From Balanoglossus misakiensis (taxonomy: Eukaryota; Hemichordata): a stretch of DNA of 64,000 bases. The position numbers were made by a program, and so were the translations under genes. Location of the stretch: NCBI GenBank assembly GCA_040954595.2, contig CM082577.2, forward strand, positions 20,274,001 through 20,338,000. The letters are read 5' to 3'. Below are positions 12,701 to 26,800 of the stretch, in pieces (positions within the stretch are counted from its first letter, which is position 1; every line of letters starts with the position of its first letter). Below the pieces are notes generated by a model. The model was not told the origin of the DNA and searched no databases. It saw only the letters and a list, made by a program, of their open reading frames with translations.

Positions 12701-15700
12701 AGAGTTTTTAATAAGGATTGTAAGAATCTAAGGGAATTTTCTATAGACAGCGCCCTCAGTGTTCAACGACCTCGGTCCACTAGGATGCTTATAGAACTTG
12801 CATATTTTATATTCTTGAATCTCACTTGAGTTACCCTTAGGAACATGTCTACCAAATTTCAAAGCAATCTGACTAGCAGTTTTAGAGAAAACAATTTTTG
12901 ACCAAAAAGGCAAAAATTGCTCCAAAATTATAAATTTGCAAATTTTGCAACAATTTGAACAAAACTATGCTAAATCAGGTCATCTATACAAGCACTTTCT
13001 ATTGTTCTCGCAGTGAAGATATCGAAGATACTGTATTTCACTCGGTGAAATACCACGTCCGCATCTCCAACTAGTTTTTAGAATGCGCTGAAATCCTCAC
13101 ACAGTGTTGACTGTTGTGATCGGCGCGACAGTTCCCTGCGTGTGCGAGCGACGTACAGGGCATAGGACGCTAGTGGAGAGGGGTGTTGTAAAATTCGGTA
13201 ATTAGTAGCTGTTATAAAGTTTTCAAAGCTGACGGTTTTGTCATGTTGAATGTATCATTTTGACTTCTTCAGAATTCTCAATGCGAAATAATTGTTAACA
13301 TGATATTTTGAAAGAGAACGTACACAATTTTATTTAGAATGCGGATGTGCCCATCGTAATGAAAGCTGCCAACCCCCTTAAACTAATACTATGGCCTACA
13401 CGTTGATCACCTGATCGCATCGCCGTCTCACTTGGCTTTGGGCTACTGCCCATACTCCCAAGGCGCCCGCATCCTCGTGATATCCGTATTTTGACTGGTT
13501 GCTTCGCAACTCGTCAAAATATGGACATCATTCAAATACGATGAATACGAATTCGTATAATAACCCCTAATTATATACGAATTCGTATAATAACCCCTAA
13601 TTATACTAAATTTCAAAGACGACATCATGTTTCAGAAACAATTTTTTACCAATAATGTGGATAAAGAAAAAATGCATAAAAAAATAGAAAATTCATAATA
13701 TAAAACTCAAAACCTACAGAACAGTGGTGAGGTTAACATAAGGTAGAAGCATACGAATTTTCAAAACAATTTGCCCAGAAGTTGTTGAGTTTCTGAGTTT
13801 TGACCAATGCTTCTATTCTTGAAACAGAGCTCTAGGCGCATGAAAACAATGAACGAATACACATTGCAATAATAATTGTGATCATAATTTTTTTTTTCAT
13901 CAGCAATAAGTCTAATGTGGGATGATGGAAAATTACTTGAACCAAATAATCGCATTAAGGACACGGCGGTCCCATTGAGGGATTACACAAGAAAAAGTCT
14001 GCACCGGAGTAGTAAATACACACCATTTTGCAAAGCAATCTGACCAGTAGTTCTTGAGTCACTGAATTTTGACCAAATTCACATTTTCCCAGCTTATTTG
14101 CATATTTTTGGCAATCACAACTTCATTTGAACAAACTCCCATCTACAGCCCAGCCTGCATCTGCGCTGCACACCAAAAACCAAGGTGATACACGCAGCAG
14201 TTTTTAAGTTTTAGATGTGGACATACATACATACATATAGACGCAACCGAGGCCGTAGGCCGAGGGAAATAGCATATGATTCTGGTAACTCACAGTCACG
14301 AGGGGGTAAAAACGGCTGCTATGGCCCGAATATAGGCCAGGCTATAGGTGTTTTATAATAAACCTCATGCTAACAGCTGGGAAAATCTTGCAATTTTCTC
14401 TTGAGGTTGGCAGACGACATCTTCAGCGGTGGCCATTGTGTCAGACGACGCGACGCTGATTGACGTGACCGAGTCTGCGCACTCATGCTGGTCACGTGAC
14501 CGGTTTATATTTTTTCTGCTATTTCCCTAGGGATTCATAGTCAATTCTATTTTCCTATCACGTGACGGATTCTGGCGAATCACGACACAGTATTGGCATG
14601 AGGTATATTATAAATATACATATAAACCAAATAGGACCTAAAAAGGACTGTCAGATAGTGCAAATACGACGGAAATCAGTAACCTATTTGTTGAGTTTTT
14701 ATTTTGACTAAAATGCTGAGATTTGTGTCCAAGAATGTCACAATCTTACACTTTCCTAAGACCGTGTTCAAATATACCAATTCTTTACTATCAATCACGT
14801 GATCTGGCAATGTGTGTAATGGCGCAGTCATTTCCAGATGACGGGCAAGCAATATTTCGGCATCTAGTAAAAGTTTTTCCGAGTATGTTTTTACTTTAGA
14901 ACCGCCAAACACATAACATGTATCGGGTATGTTGCCTCATCAGCCTCATTGCATTTCGTCTGCACAGTCTTTGTCTGCACCACGTAAGTCCACGTTGCTG
15001 AAGATGCCCGTCATCTGGAAATTTGAATGCGAACGTAACTGCCACCTGAACGCGTCTGACGTCATTTGATAGCGAAGAATATGGTTAAGATTACATCTAT
15101 ATATTAAACAGGAACTGACAGTCAAGATCTCTATCATGTAAAACTTTTACCCTTCTGCATTGTACTTGAAAATACTAAAACAAAACTACAAGTGTACACA
15201 TAGACTTTATGACTGTACCTATAGGGGATTTATCTGGAGTTAGGCTGCATTCACAAACACCTCTGGAGGGGGGGGGGGAGAATTGAGGGGGGGATTTGAA
15301 AAGAAAAAATTGAGGGTATGTAAGGGGGGATTTGAAATAATTTAGGGACTGAAAGGGGGGGGGGACTTGAAAACTTTGACAACTAAATATTTATTTTGAG
15401 TCCACAAAAATGCAGTTTCGCACCCTTTATTTTACAAAATTTTCTAATGTGGGAGGGAGACACCCCCTCCCACACCCACCCCCTCCATTCATCAACACCT
15501 TTCAATCATTGATTGGTTTATCTAGTGTCCCAGGTCAGGGGACTTGCCCCCACCGCATGATAACTTTGAACGGCGACAGTTAAATTTGTCCTCCCCAACA
15601 TACCGGTAGTTGAGTTAATATGCTTTTGCCGGGTTCATTAAAATGCAGCTATGAGCTCTGTATTTTATAAAATTTTCTTCTTCAATTCTCGGTTTACAAT

Positions 15701-16698
15701 GTCTCTCAACACAGAATACAAATACTTAAAAAATAAAAACAATGTTCAGTTTTAATATGAGGGGAAACATCAGTTTCAAATTCTTTTCATGGGAGCGCTG
15801 TTTTTCTTTTTTACAAGATAGATAGGTGATGTGTTTTGCTCTGTGAAAGAAAATGAGGGGGGGGGGGATTTCAAAATTTTGGCAGTTCGGAAGGGGGGAT
15901 TTGAAAATATTTTGGGTTGTGTACGGGGGGCATGTGAAAATTAGCGGTAAAAAAAATTGAATTCTCCCGCCCCCCCCCCCCCCCCCCTCCAGAGGTGTTT
16001 GTGAATGCAGCCTTAGGGTATTAAATTAATGGGTTTTAAGGATGTAAATTCATCAAAATTGAAAGTATTGTCATTTCTTTTAATTGTTGAGTTTTTGATT
16101 ATCCTGAGTATGTATAATGAAAATCTGTGATAAAATATAGGGGTCGATGTGCTTGTTTATGAAATACAGAGCCATGAATTTGGTCGATAACGATTTTATT
16201 TGACCAATGAATTTATATTTCCTGGACTGAGCTATGTGAACAATTCCATGAAAATTACAATAGTAGAAGTTTGTTTTCTAGCAATTAGGGTGACGCTTTT
16301 TTTTTATTTGTTTCTCATCTCCAGAGGAATAGTCAGGCAGGGCGGGCGGGCGAAATAAAAAAAAAACGTGTACCAAAAAAAAACCTGTTTCAGTTCCATG
16401 TTTTATCCATTACAAACAAATGTGTAGGCCTATTTGTTTCTGTTCAATGTTCTGGCTGTTCAGTCATTGCAATTTCTTATCTTTCAGTCCAGTGTCTTGT
16501 GCTCTCTGTCCTTTTAGTCACTATAATTTCTTGTCTTTCACTTTAATGCTCTGTCCTTTCATTCTCTACAATTTCTTCCCTTTCCTGCGGCCTCGATGTC
16601 TTCAACCAATGGTCCGACCACAGGGAACTCAGGCTCATAGTTGTGGTAAAATGAATAATATTATCATTATGAATAAAAAATGGAAAAAAATATTAAAA

Positions 16699-16738
<40 letters not shown>

Positions 16739-17767
16739 TTGTAGTAGTTCTTGTTATCTATCATGTGTTAAAATCCAACATACCTACGCATGCTGTCTTC
16801 TCCCGGCCCCTAACACGTACTGTACTGGCCGACCTATATACTCTACCCTAAGAAAAAGACAAGGGATGCAACTTGTCTCATACCCAACTGATTTTCACTC
16901 GCCAAAAAACACACCAAGTCAACATCGGAATCGCTAAATTTCGACATGGGCCAACTTACAGTAGTCATACTCGACAATCCTGATCCGTACTGTACCTCAT
17001 ATCGTAGATAAAGCTGGAAAATCCACAGTTTTCGCGATGTATTTTGGCATTGCTTGCAACAATCTCTTAGTGAAACCTCCAGCTCGTCCGCGTGATTCAA
17101 AATTTGTGGTCTCCGAGGTCAACGGTCATGGCGATACCATTAGTAAAATAGGGGCTAATCATCAAAACGGTGGCGTATGATTTTTTTTAAGTAAGTTTCC
17201 AAATTAAAACGTAAGTGAGCCAAGAAAACTACAGGTCAGATAAATTGTTTTCTCGTAAATTCAACATTAGAATCAAATTTGGCGTTGGAAACAAACGGCG
17301 GGTCGCCAGTTCCTGGTCTGGGGACTGGTTGAGTCACATTTTGATGATTAGCCCCTATTTTACTAATGGTATCGCCATGACCGTTGACCTCGGAGACCAC
17401 AAATTTTGAATCACGCGGACGAGCTGGAGGTTTCACTAAGAGATTGTTGCAAGCAATGCCAAAATACATCGCGAAAACTGTGGATTTTCCAGCTTTATCT
17501 ACGATATGAGGTACAGTACGGATCAGGATTGTCGAGTATGACTACTGTAAGTTGGCCCATGTCGAAATTTAGCGATTCCGATGTTGACTTGGTGTGCTTT
17601 TTGGCGAGTGAAAATCAGTTGGGTATGAGACAAGTTGCATCCCTTGTCTTTTTCTTAGGGTAGAGTATATAGGTCGGCCAGTACAGTACGTGTTAGGGGC
17701 CGGGAGAAGACAGCATGCGTAGGTATGTTGGATTTTAACACATGATAGATAACAAGAACTACTACAA

Positions 17768-17829
<62 letters not shown>

Positions 17830-20800
17830 TAATTTTTAATATTTTTTCCATTTTTTATTCATAATGATAATATTATTCATTTTACCACAACTATGAGCCT
17901 GAGTTCCCTGTGGTCCGACACGACCGCCATGATGAATATGACGTCATATTTGCAAAATCTCACAATTAGCCGTTGGGGGCGCTGTTGCTAGGATGATCGC
18001 CTCAAGTTCAGAGTCGGCGCAAATAAAACAGTTTTTTTTATTTTCATGTCGGAGCTGAAATTTACGGTCGGTCGGGAGATGAGAAACAGAGAAAATAAAA
18101 ACGTCGCCCTTATCAATGTAAACCTATTGGAAAAAGACGAGTGCGCGCAGTTTTCCGGCTTACATTCTGTTATAGGGGGTACTCAGGAGATTGCAAGAAC
18201 CCCTAAGTTTAGTAATAAAGATCATACTCGTTGGCAGCCATCTTTGTCAGTGTCACGCACTATAACACGTTCTGCGTGTACATCCTTAAAGAAGCATTGG
18301 ATTCATTAAGGCTTAAATAGTCATACACTGAGATACACACACAGACAATAGTCGGCTGCACTTATGAAAAAAAAGCACCTTACCCCCAAAAAATTGCAAC
18401 AAAAGGTGTCTCAATGGTTTTCTATAGAATCGAATGTGCTTATTAACATACTTAAAGTCTACCAAAATCCGATGACCGGAAACACGTCATTTTCAAGATG
18501 GCGTCAAAGATGGCTGCCGCATACTTAAAATGGCCATAACTACAAGTATTCTTTATTCTAAATCAGTGATAAAAATTGCAACAAAAGATTTCTCAACGGT
18601 TTTCTATAGTATTGAATGTACTTATTAACATACTAAAAGTCTACCAAAAACCGATGACCGGAAACACATCATTTTCAAGATGGCGTCCAAGATGGCCGCC
18701 ACATACTTAAAATGGCCATAACTACAATTGTTCTTTATTCTAAATCAGACATAAAAATTGCAACTAAAGGTTTCTCAACAGTTTTCTATAGTATCGAATG
18801 TGCCTATTAACATACTAAAAGTCTACCAAAATCCCATGACCGGAAATACGTCATTTCCAAGATGGCGTACAAGATGGCCGCCGCATATCTAAAATGGTAA
18901 TATAACTATATACAAGTGCCATTTTACCCCAGGAGATAGATGCCTTACATCATAATTTTTGGTAAGGAAGGTTAAGAAGTCAATTCTATGTAAAACAATT
19001 GGGTTGATTCCCAAACAATAGTCTTAAAGACCCCACTCAAGACAAAAATTGCCGTTTTGGCCCTTTTTGTCCCAAAAGGGTCATTTTTAGAATGCAATAA
19101 AAACAAACTGTTTTCTTCTCATCAGAGATCTGATGATGTATGATAAGCCCATTCTATTTAAAATTGTGTGACTATTCCAAAAAGCAGTCTTATTGACCCC
19201 ACGCAAGACAAAATTGCCTAATTATCCATTTTTGTCCCAAAAAATCATTTTAGACAAAATAAAAAACATACTGTTTTCCGCACATTCGGTGATCAGAAAA
19301 ATTAAAAACAATTTTTTCCACACATTCGGTGGTCTGATGATATATGGAAAGTCAATTCTAGGTTAAAAGTGGTGACTATTCCAAAATAGTAGTGTTATTG
19401 ACCCCACTCAATACAAACTTGCCATTTTGGCCACTTTTGGTTAAAAATTTGTCATTTAAAAAACAAACTGTTTTATTCATATTGCGATTGGTGTAACGAA
19501 AGTCCATTATGTAAATACTGGTGATGATTCCAGAAAAGGTAGTTTTGTTGCCCTCAAATCATTTATAAATGCTAGTCCCACACCCTAGAAAAAAACTTAG
19601 ACATTACAATCCAGAAGAAACAATCAATCTTGATGAAACCATTTTCCCCCCGACAGATATTTTCCCTATATTTCCAGTACAATGTTTTTTATAAAGCACT
19701 TGTTCAAAATAAGGCAGAAAGGCCACAACTTACACACGAAAAACTTCATCCAAACAGCAGCTTTTTGGGGAAAGATCTTTTGAATCTCCCCTATTAGACT
19801 ATCAGGGATGAAAAACGGAGAAGTTACCAATTTAAAAAATTACATAGAATTATTGCCTATCGTAGCCTTTTAAAGAAATGGAATGCCGATGATTCGTGTA
19901 TACATTATGGTGGTACTGAGATTATACAACATCTGTTCTATTCATGTGTCAATATGTAAGGGACCTTTTGATAAGTTTAACAACCTTTGGCGAGAGATCT
20001 CTTCAAGAGGTTTCGTGTCTCTTGATATTTTTAGTTAAACTATGTCGTTCTGATCGGAAAATATAACTTGTATTTGATACGATTTTGTAATTTTAGACTG
20101 TCATTTTCAATGTTTATTGAAACTTTAAAATACGTTACGAATATAGAGGCAAAAAATGTGAACTTAAAAGCAAACCTACCATGTTTTTTACCGGAAATGC
20201 CTTAAAACATCTGCAAAATGATTGAATTATAAATTTTTTCGCATTTTACACTGTTTCTATTTGCATTGTTCTCGTATCTTTTGTATGCTATGTATTTTCC
20301 CTGAGCTTTCTTGTCAATTATCATGTTTATAATATCATATAAATTAAAATTCGATTGAAAGAAAAAACGGACTTTTAATACATCATCAAATCTCTGCATA
20401 TGAAGAAAACAGTTTGTCTAAAATTGACAAATGTTTGACCAAAAAGTGGCCAAAATGGCAATATTGTATTGAGTGGGGTCAATAAGACTAATTTTTGATG
20501 AACTCTTCACTTTTAATGTAGAATTGACTTTCCATATATCATCAGATCGCTGAATGTGGAAAAAACAGTTTGTTTTTAATTTTGTCTAAATGAACTTTAT
20601 GGGCAAAAAATGGACAATAAGGCAATCTTGTATTGGGTGCGGTCAATTAGACTGCTTTTTGGAATAGTTACCACATTTTACATAGAAGGGCATGTCATAC
20701 ATCACCAGACCTCAAATGTGAAGAAAACAGTTTGTTGTTATTGTTTTCTAAAAAATGACCCTTTTTGGGCAAAAGTGGCCACAATAACAGTTTTGTCTTG

Positions 20801-23800
20801 AATGGGGTCCATATGACTGCTTTTGGAATTAGGCCCATTTTGCGTGAACTTGTTAAACCTTCCTTACCAAAAATTCTCATTAAAGGCATCTTTCTCCTTG
20901 GATAAAATAGCACTTGTAGTTATGACCATGAAAATTACTTTTTCCGGTCATGGGATTTTGGTAGACTTTTAATATGTTAGTAAGCTTATTTGATAATACA
21001 AACAAACGTTGAGAAACCTTCAGTTGCAATTTTTATCACTGATGAAAAATAAAGAATACTTGTAGTTATGGCCATTTTAAGTATGCGGCAGCCATCTTTG
21101 ACGCCATCTTGAAAATGACGCATTTCCGGTCATTGGATTTCGGTAGACCTTTAGTATGTTAATAAGTACATTCGATACTATAGAAAACCGTTGAGAAACC
21201 TTTTGTTGCAATTTTTATCACTGATAAAAAATAAAGAATACTTGTAGTTATGGCCATTTTAAGTGTGCGGTAGCCATCTTTGACGCCATCTTGAAAATGA
21301 CGCATTTCCAGTCATTGGATTTCGGTAGACCTTTAGTATGTTAATAAGTACATTCGATACTATAGAAAACCGTTGAGAAACCTTTTGTTGCAATTTTTAT
21401 CACTGATGAAAAATAAAGAATACTTGTAGTTATGGCCATTTTAAGTGTGCGGTAGCCATCTTTGACGCCATCTTGAAAATGACGCATTTCCAGTCATTGG
21501 ATTTCGGTAGACCTTTAGTATGTTAATAAGTACATTCGATACTATAGAAAACCGTTGAGAAACCTTTTGTTGCAATTTTTATCACTGATGAAAAATAAAG
21601 AATACTTGTAGTTATGGCCATTTTAAGTATGCGGCAGCCATCTTTGACGCCATCTTGAAAATGACGCATTTCCAGTCATTGGATTTCGGTAGACCTTTAG
21701 TATGTTAATAAGTACATTCGATACTATAGAAAACCGTTGAGAAATCTTTTGTTGAAATTTTTTGGGGTCAAACCATATTTGCAGCTGACTACAATGCAAA
21801 CCCATTAGTAGTACTCAGATGTGACGTTAATTGAAGAATAAAATTAAGTAAACATTTGCATATTATTAAAATTCATTACTTGTATTCTATGGTAATTGCT
21901 ACTGTAACATTACACTGACTTTACATGACTTATAACATTGTCCCAACATCAAGCAACTTTAACATGCCATACCAGGAATTTGACACATATTTTTTTCATT
22001 TTGTAACAAGGTGGCTATTAAATGTAATTAAAGGTAAAAGGTCACCTGTACAAATCTAGCCAGAATTCCACAAGGGCCATGAGAAAAGTGTGTTACCTCA
22101 TGGTAACACTTTGACACACGCCTTTTAATCTTAAATGGCCATAGGTATATTAGAGATGACCATGTACCTTTAACACAGGAAAAGAGGACACAGAGAGGAC
22201 ACACAAAGCACTTACAAAACCAGAGAAGACATCTTCATTAAATTAATGGTCAAACATGGGAAGTTTGGTTAATTTCTAACAAACAGATCCTTATTAATGG
22301 TGAACTTGAAAGTGTATACCTTCTATCATTGAGCGTACACGCCGCCATGTCAAAGCCTGTGAGTATGTAGAGTGATGTCTTGGTGTCAAGTGTTTTGGGA
22401 ATGATGAATAACTACGGTGTTTGCCAACTACAAAGCACAAGCAAAAAAGTACTGGCCATTTAAGAAAATTTTGCTGATTCTGTATTCAGTATCACATGCA
22501 AACAACATAGTACTGTACTCATCCCATCATAGCCCCATGCTAGTTTATAAGCCCCCCTCCCCAAGTTTATGGAAGTTTTGAAAATAATTTACATTCATGT
22601 ATAAGCCCATACCGTATATTGCTGCAGAGCAAGGACTTCAAAAGAAAATAATCTTTGCAAAAATGGGGTCTGTGGCAAAAAAACACCTTTCGTTGGCATT
22701 GATCATCAAATTAGTTTCTGGCAAAGGAAAAAAAACACTGACTTGGCTGTTATTATTAATTTATTTGCATAAATAAGCATATATTAAATAAATCCAGCTG
22801 TATACAGACAACATTCCATAATAGGCCCATACTCTACAAATTTTTGGATTTTCCTTTCACTCCCTAGTGGCTTATGATGGGACGAGTACGGTAAGTCTGT
22901 CTATAGTTTTGTATCAACCTTTAAGAACTGTCTGGCACACATAAGCACCCACAAAACACAAATACACACACATATAGCATTCATACATACTTTACACATG
23001 GACACATGCATATATGCATGTCAACAATACAGCCTTATTCTGGAGACTGGCCATATAAAATTGCAAAAAGTAAAAGTTACTTACTTGTTGCAAACTGTTG
23101 TTGCACCAACTGCTTCGAAGGCTGCATCACTGAATGTTTCTTTGGATTTGGCAATGTAGCACTTGGATACATCATTGGACCAGGTTCAACATCAACTGTC
23201 AGAGGTTTCTGAATATTCTGCAAAGACGGTTTTTTAAACAAACTTTATGATTTAATATAAGAGATGATCCCCTCTCCTCATGACTGTAAAAATGTATGGT
23301 AGTTTGTCACAACAGTGGAGAAATCTGTATTATTGTGCATGCTCTGACATGTATTGGGGAGCAATTTACACAATTCACACTCAACTGTTTTGAATGATTC
23401 TTCACCAACATGACAACAGAAAATATGCTTTATAACACAAACCTCTCTTCCAGAACTGTGTAGACTTTCTTCAGCATCCATATTAGCAGTATACACTGAG
23501 AGATTTTGCCTGTACTGTCTCCTCTGTTGTGATCTTCCACCTAGCATCTCACCGTGAGCATCCACATCTATAAACCCTTGTTTGAACTGTGAATAATTAT
23601 TAGACAATCAGCCTAGTTAAATAAGCTGGTGTATAGCAGAGCACAGAGCTGAGCTTGGTCTGGTTTAAAGGTATACGGTCACCTATGGAAAATTAGCTAT
23701 AGTTACCATGGCAAATTGAGATCTAGCCAATCACAGATATTCAGTGGGTGTCACACGCGAAAAAAGAGCGCCACCATATGTTCTTAAGAACACCCAAATA

Positions 23801-26800
23801 CGCCATTTCAGCCATATTTGGACGTATTTACATTGGAGGTGACCGTATACCTTTAATTCACTTTATATCCACATGTAAATTAACATAAACAGTGTCATGT
23901 ATCAAACATAATTTATGGAAAAAAGAGCAGCGAGAGAGAGAGACTTTGTCCCTTTAACATCCTCATGAGGTGTTATTTTAGTTGCAGTTTGCTGGTAACA
24001 ACTGAAGCAGAATTGGAAACAGTTAACAGAATTGCAGCCCATTGGGAAGATATTTATTTGCTCTTACCTTCAGTGCCAGCCAATGTGTTTGAACAACAAC
24101 AATATTTTGTATGCATTTGTATGAAAATATTTATTTTATATGTTTTCATGCACAGACAATTTTCAGCTAACATTTGTTAAACTGTTTACCTAAAAATCAG
24201 ATGATGGTTTGCAAACACTCGTATCAGTGCAGAAGAGAGTATTAAAGTCATATTGTAACACTTGGCTTATGCAACAGATTTTAACTCATGTGCCTCACTT
24301 CTACCAGAAACTGTTTTATTGATGGGTATATCCTTATTTCTTATCAGGTAAAGGGGTGTGTTGATGGAATGAGTGGACAATGTCATGACTACAGACTAAG
24401 ACCTCTTATCATCTATCCAAGGTATCAGTTCTAGTGATAATTAATTTAGAGTGAGTCTTTTCAATTGTACAGCCACAGAAATGTTTTATCGATCATAACA
24501 TGCCATTTATTTAGAACACCTCTTCAATTTTTATACACATCTTCAAAAACATTCGTTCTAACTACATCACTCAACCTTTAATTTTCCATTGAACTAACAT
24601 TTGTAAAGACAGTAATTTCTGCATACAGCTGGTTATGTTTGTCAGCTGTTGGCCATGTTTTACATATGCTGACTTGTACATTATCACAGTTTTCCCCAAG
24701 AACACACAGAAAATCTGGTGTTGGATAATAAAAATCCTACTCACAACTTGAAGAGTGTTTTCACATTCACTTGGCAAGCGGTCAGGATGATCACTATTCT
24801 TCTGCCATTCTGGAATCCTGTGCCGGTATAAACTAACAGCCTGCAAGCAGTAGCATCAAAGTCAAACGTTTGTTCAGAAAAAGTGCTTTATGTGTTTCGA
24901 TTAGCTGTGAAAATCATCACTCAAACATTTCGGGGCAATTTATATATTTGACACCGGTGTTACAAGTAGAAAGCAATATAAGCTTAGTACATTGTACCAG
25001 TATTTTACAGAACAGAAACTCTTTCTTGCATCAATGTTCCAATGTGGTTTTATAAGATTTGGAACATGATGCATGTGCAGTGCTGGTGACATCACTTCAA
25101 CTGATTTCTAGATTATTTACAAATTTGGCATCAATCATGTCAAAAAATCCCCAAAAGAATGGCTTACTTTTCCATGGAAGACTGAGTTATTTTTCAGGAC
25201 TTCACATTGTCGCAAAATTAGGAAGCAGTATCTTCTTCTTTCCTCTTGCCAAACCTTTGCAAAACAGAGAATGTTAATGAAGTAGTAAAAATAAGTGTGA
25301 CATCAAAACGAAAAATTACAAATGATTTCATCAAACCAAAAGAACTCGTTAAGTTTGGTTACAAAATGTTTCTTTTTTATGTTTACGTAATGAGTACTGG
25401 GAAAAGACTTGTATCTAAAGAAATACTGCAATGTATAACATTTCTTTTGCTGGTGATGTCACACATCACTCCCATGATTTTTCTCATACCCATAAGAATG
25501 CCGTGTTACATCCATTTCAGTTATGAATATAGCTACACTCTCTTATCGGTATATATACAACCTGTGGTGAAGCACTGGCCTATTACATGTAAACGAGTTA
25601 ATCTCTTCATCGAATCTGAATCAAATTTACATGTCAGCACATAGACCCTAGAGAAAGAAGGACGCGCAACTGCGGCAAAGATCGAAGGGTTTGGGGATTA
25701 TCGGTATGACTATGTTCTTTTGCATATCATTTACACCTAAGACAGTTGGACAATGACTTCCTTACTTTGGCACGTGTCGACCCTACCAGTGATGCGAAGA
25801 CTTGCCACCAAACTGGCACTCCTATATTTCAGCAGCCACTGCGTTTTTTTCTAAAATTCAAAAAGTCTTACGCTGTTTGTGCTATTTATTATGGTTTGGT
25901 GTTCGTCTGTCGGTTGAACGGTCATTTCTAGTGCCACAAGCTTCATTTAAAAATTGTAAACAAATCATCCATGTTTTTTGCATGTCCGACTGGGCATTCA
26001 TATTTCTTGGTAATGCTGACACTTTTCGTAATAATTTTATGTTTGCGTGAAGCATTGAAACAAAAATTGTGGTTTAGGGGCATTTTATTTCGCATTGAGT
26101 GAACAATAAAACAGATTTCACGAAAACAATTTGTAAACAAACTGGGTGGATTTCCACGTGTGCGCTATGGCCGCCATCTTGGTTTCTCATGGTTGACGAC
26201 GGCAGGCAACCCTCGGTAAGGTTAGCTCACAGCCTTGTCAAATACCCGGACTGTTAGACAGAAGATGATTGTTTTGGACGCTGTCAGACTCAGAAGTGCC
26301 AAATTCGTGTTTAACTTGTCCAGATGTGTTCCATAAATGATCGCTGCAGTTCAACCACATTGCAGTTTTCTCGTTTTCTGTGAGATGTTCTGAGGTGTTT
26401 GTGATAACTTCACGCAAAACGCGAGACTTTGCGTTAGTTTATACATAGTTTATTTGCAAATTGGATTATTGGGGATTATCCGGAAATAATGTATGCAAAA
26501 GAACATCGTTTCAAGAAAAACCTGGAGTTGCGCGTCCTTCTTCTCTCTAGGGTCTATGGTCAGCATAAACGGTTATAAAAAAGAACTAGAAATAAATATT
26601 TTGATTAGCCCTTTCTATAGATTTACCGTTTTCAGTGACTGAGCTCTAAATTCATTTAAAGCTTGTTCTTTCTGTGTGAATTCCTGCTCACATCTCCTTT
26701 CCTTTTCTGTATACTTGGCTGTGTTTTTCTGACTTTTCTTCTGGTACTTCTTGTAATCATTCCTTGCTTTTTCTAGAGCCTGAAAATTCAAGTTTTAAAA

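Larger units (their letters stand above)
11226..23084. other. intron between exons 10 and 11, filled with repeats
   Basis: Apart from the elements listed separately, the unassigned parts (11226-12999, 14600-15240, 16020-16610, 17920-18390, 21780-22030, 22175-23084) show no exon or known family. They are AT-rich with short palindromes at 11717 and 12316. Confidence 0.5.

Noticed and set aside
16843-17663. Two identical 85-codon frames
   Set aside because: They are the same non-coding sequence in the two arms of a palindrome; no known domain.
18046-18309. 87-codon frame starting [14 protein letters not shown]
   Set aside because: No recognisable domain, no exon context, and it abuts repeat DNA.
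23006-23212. Plus-strand 68-codon frame
   Set aside because: Antisense shadow of exon 10.
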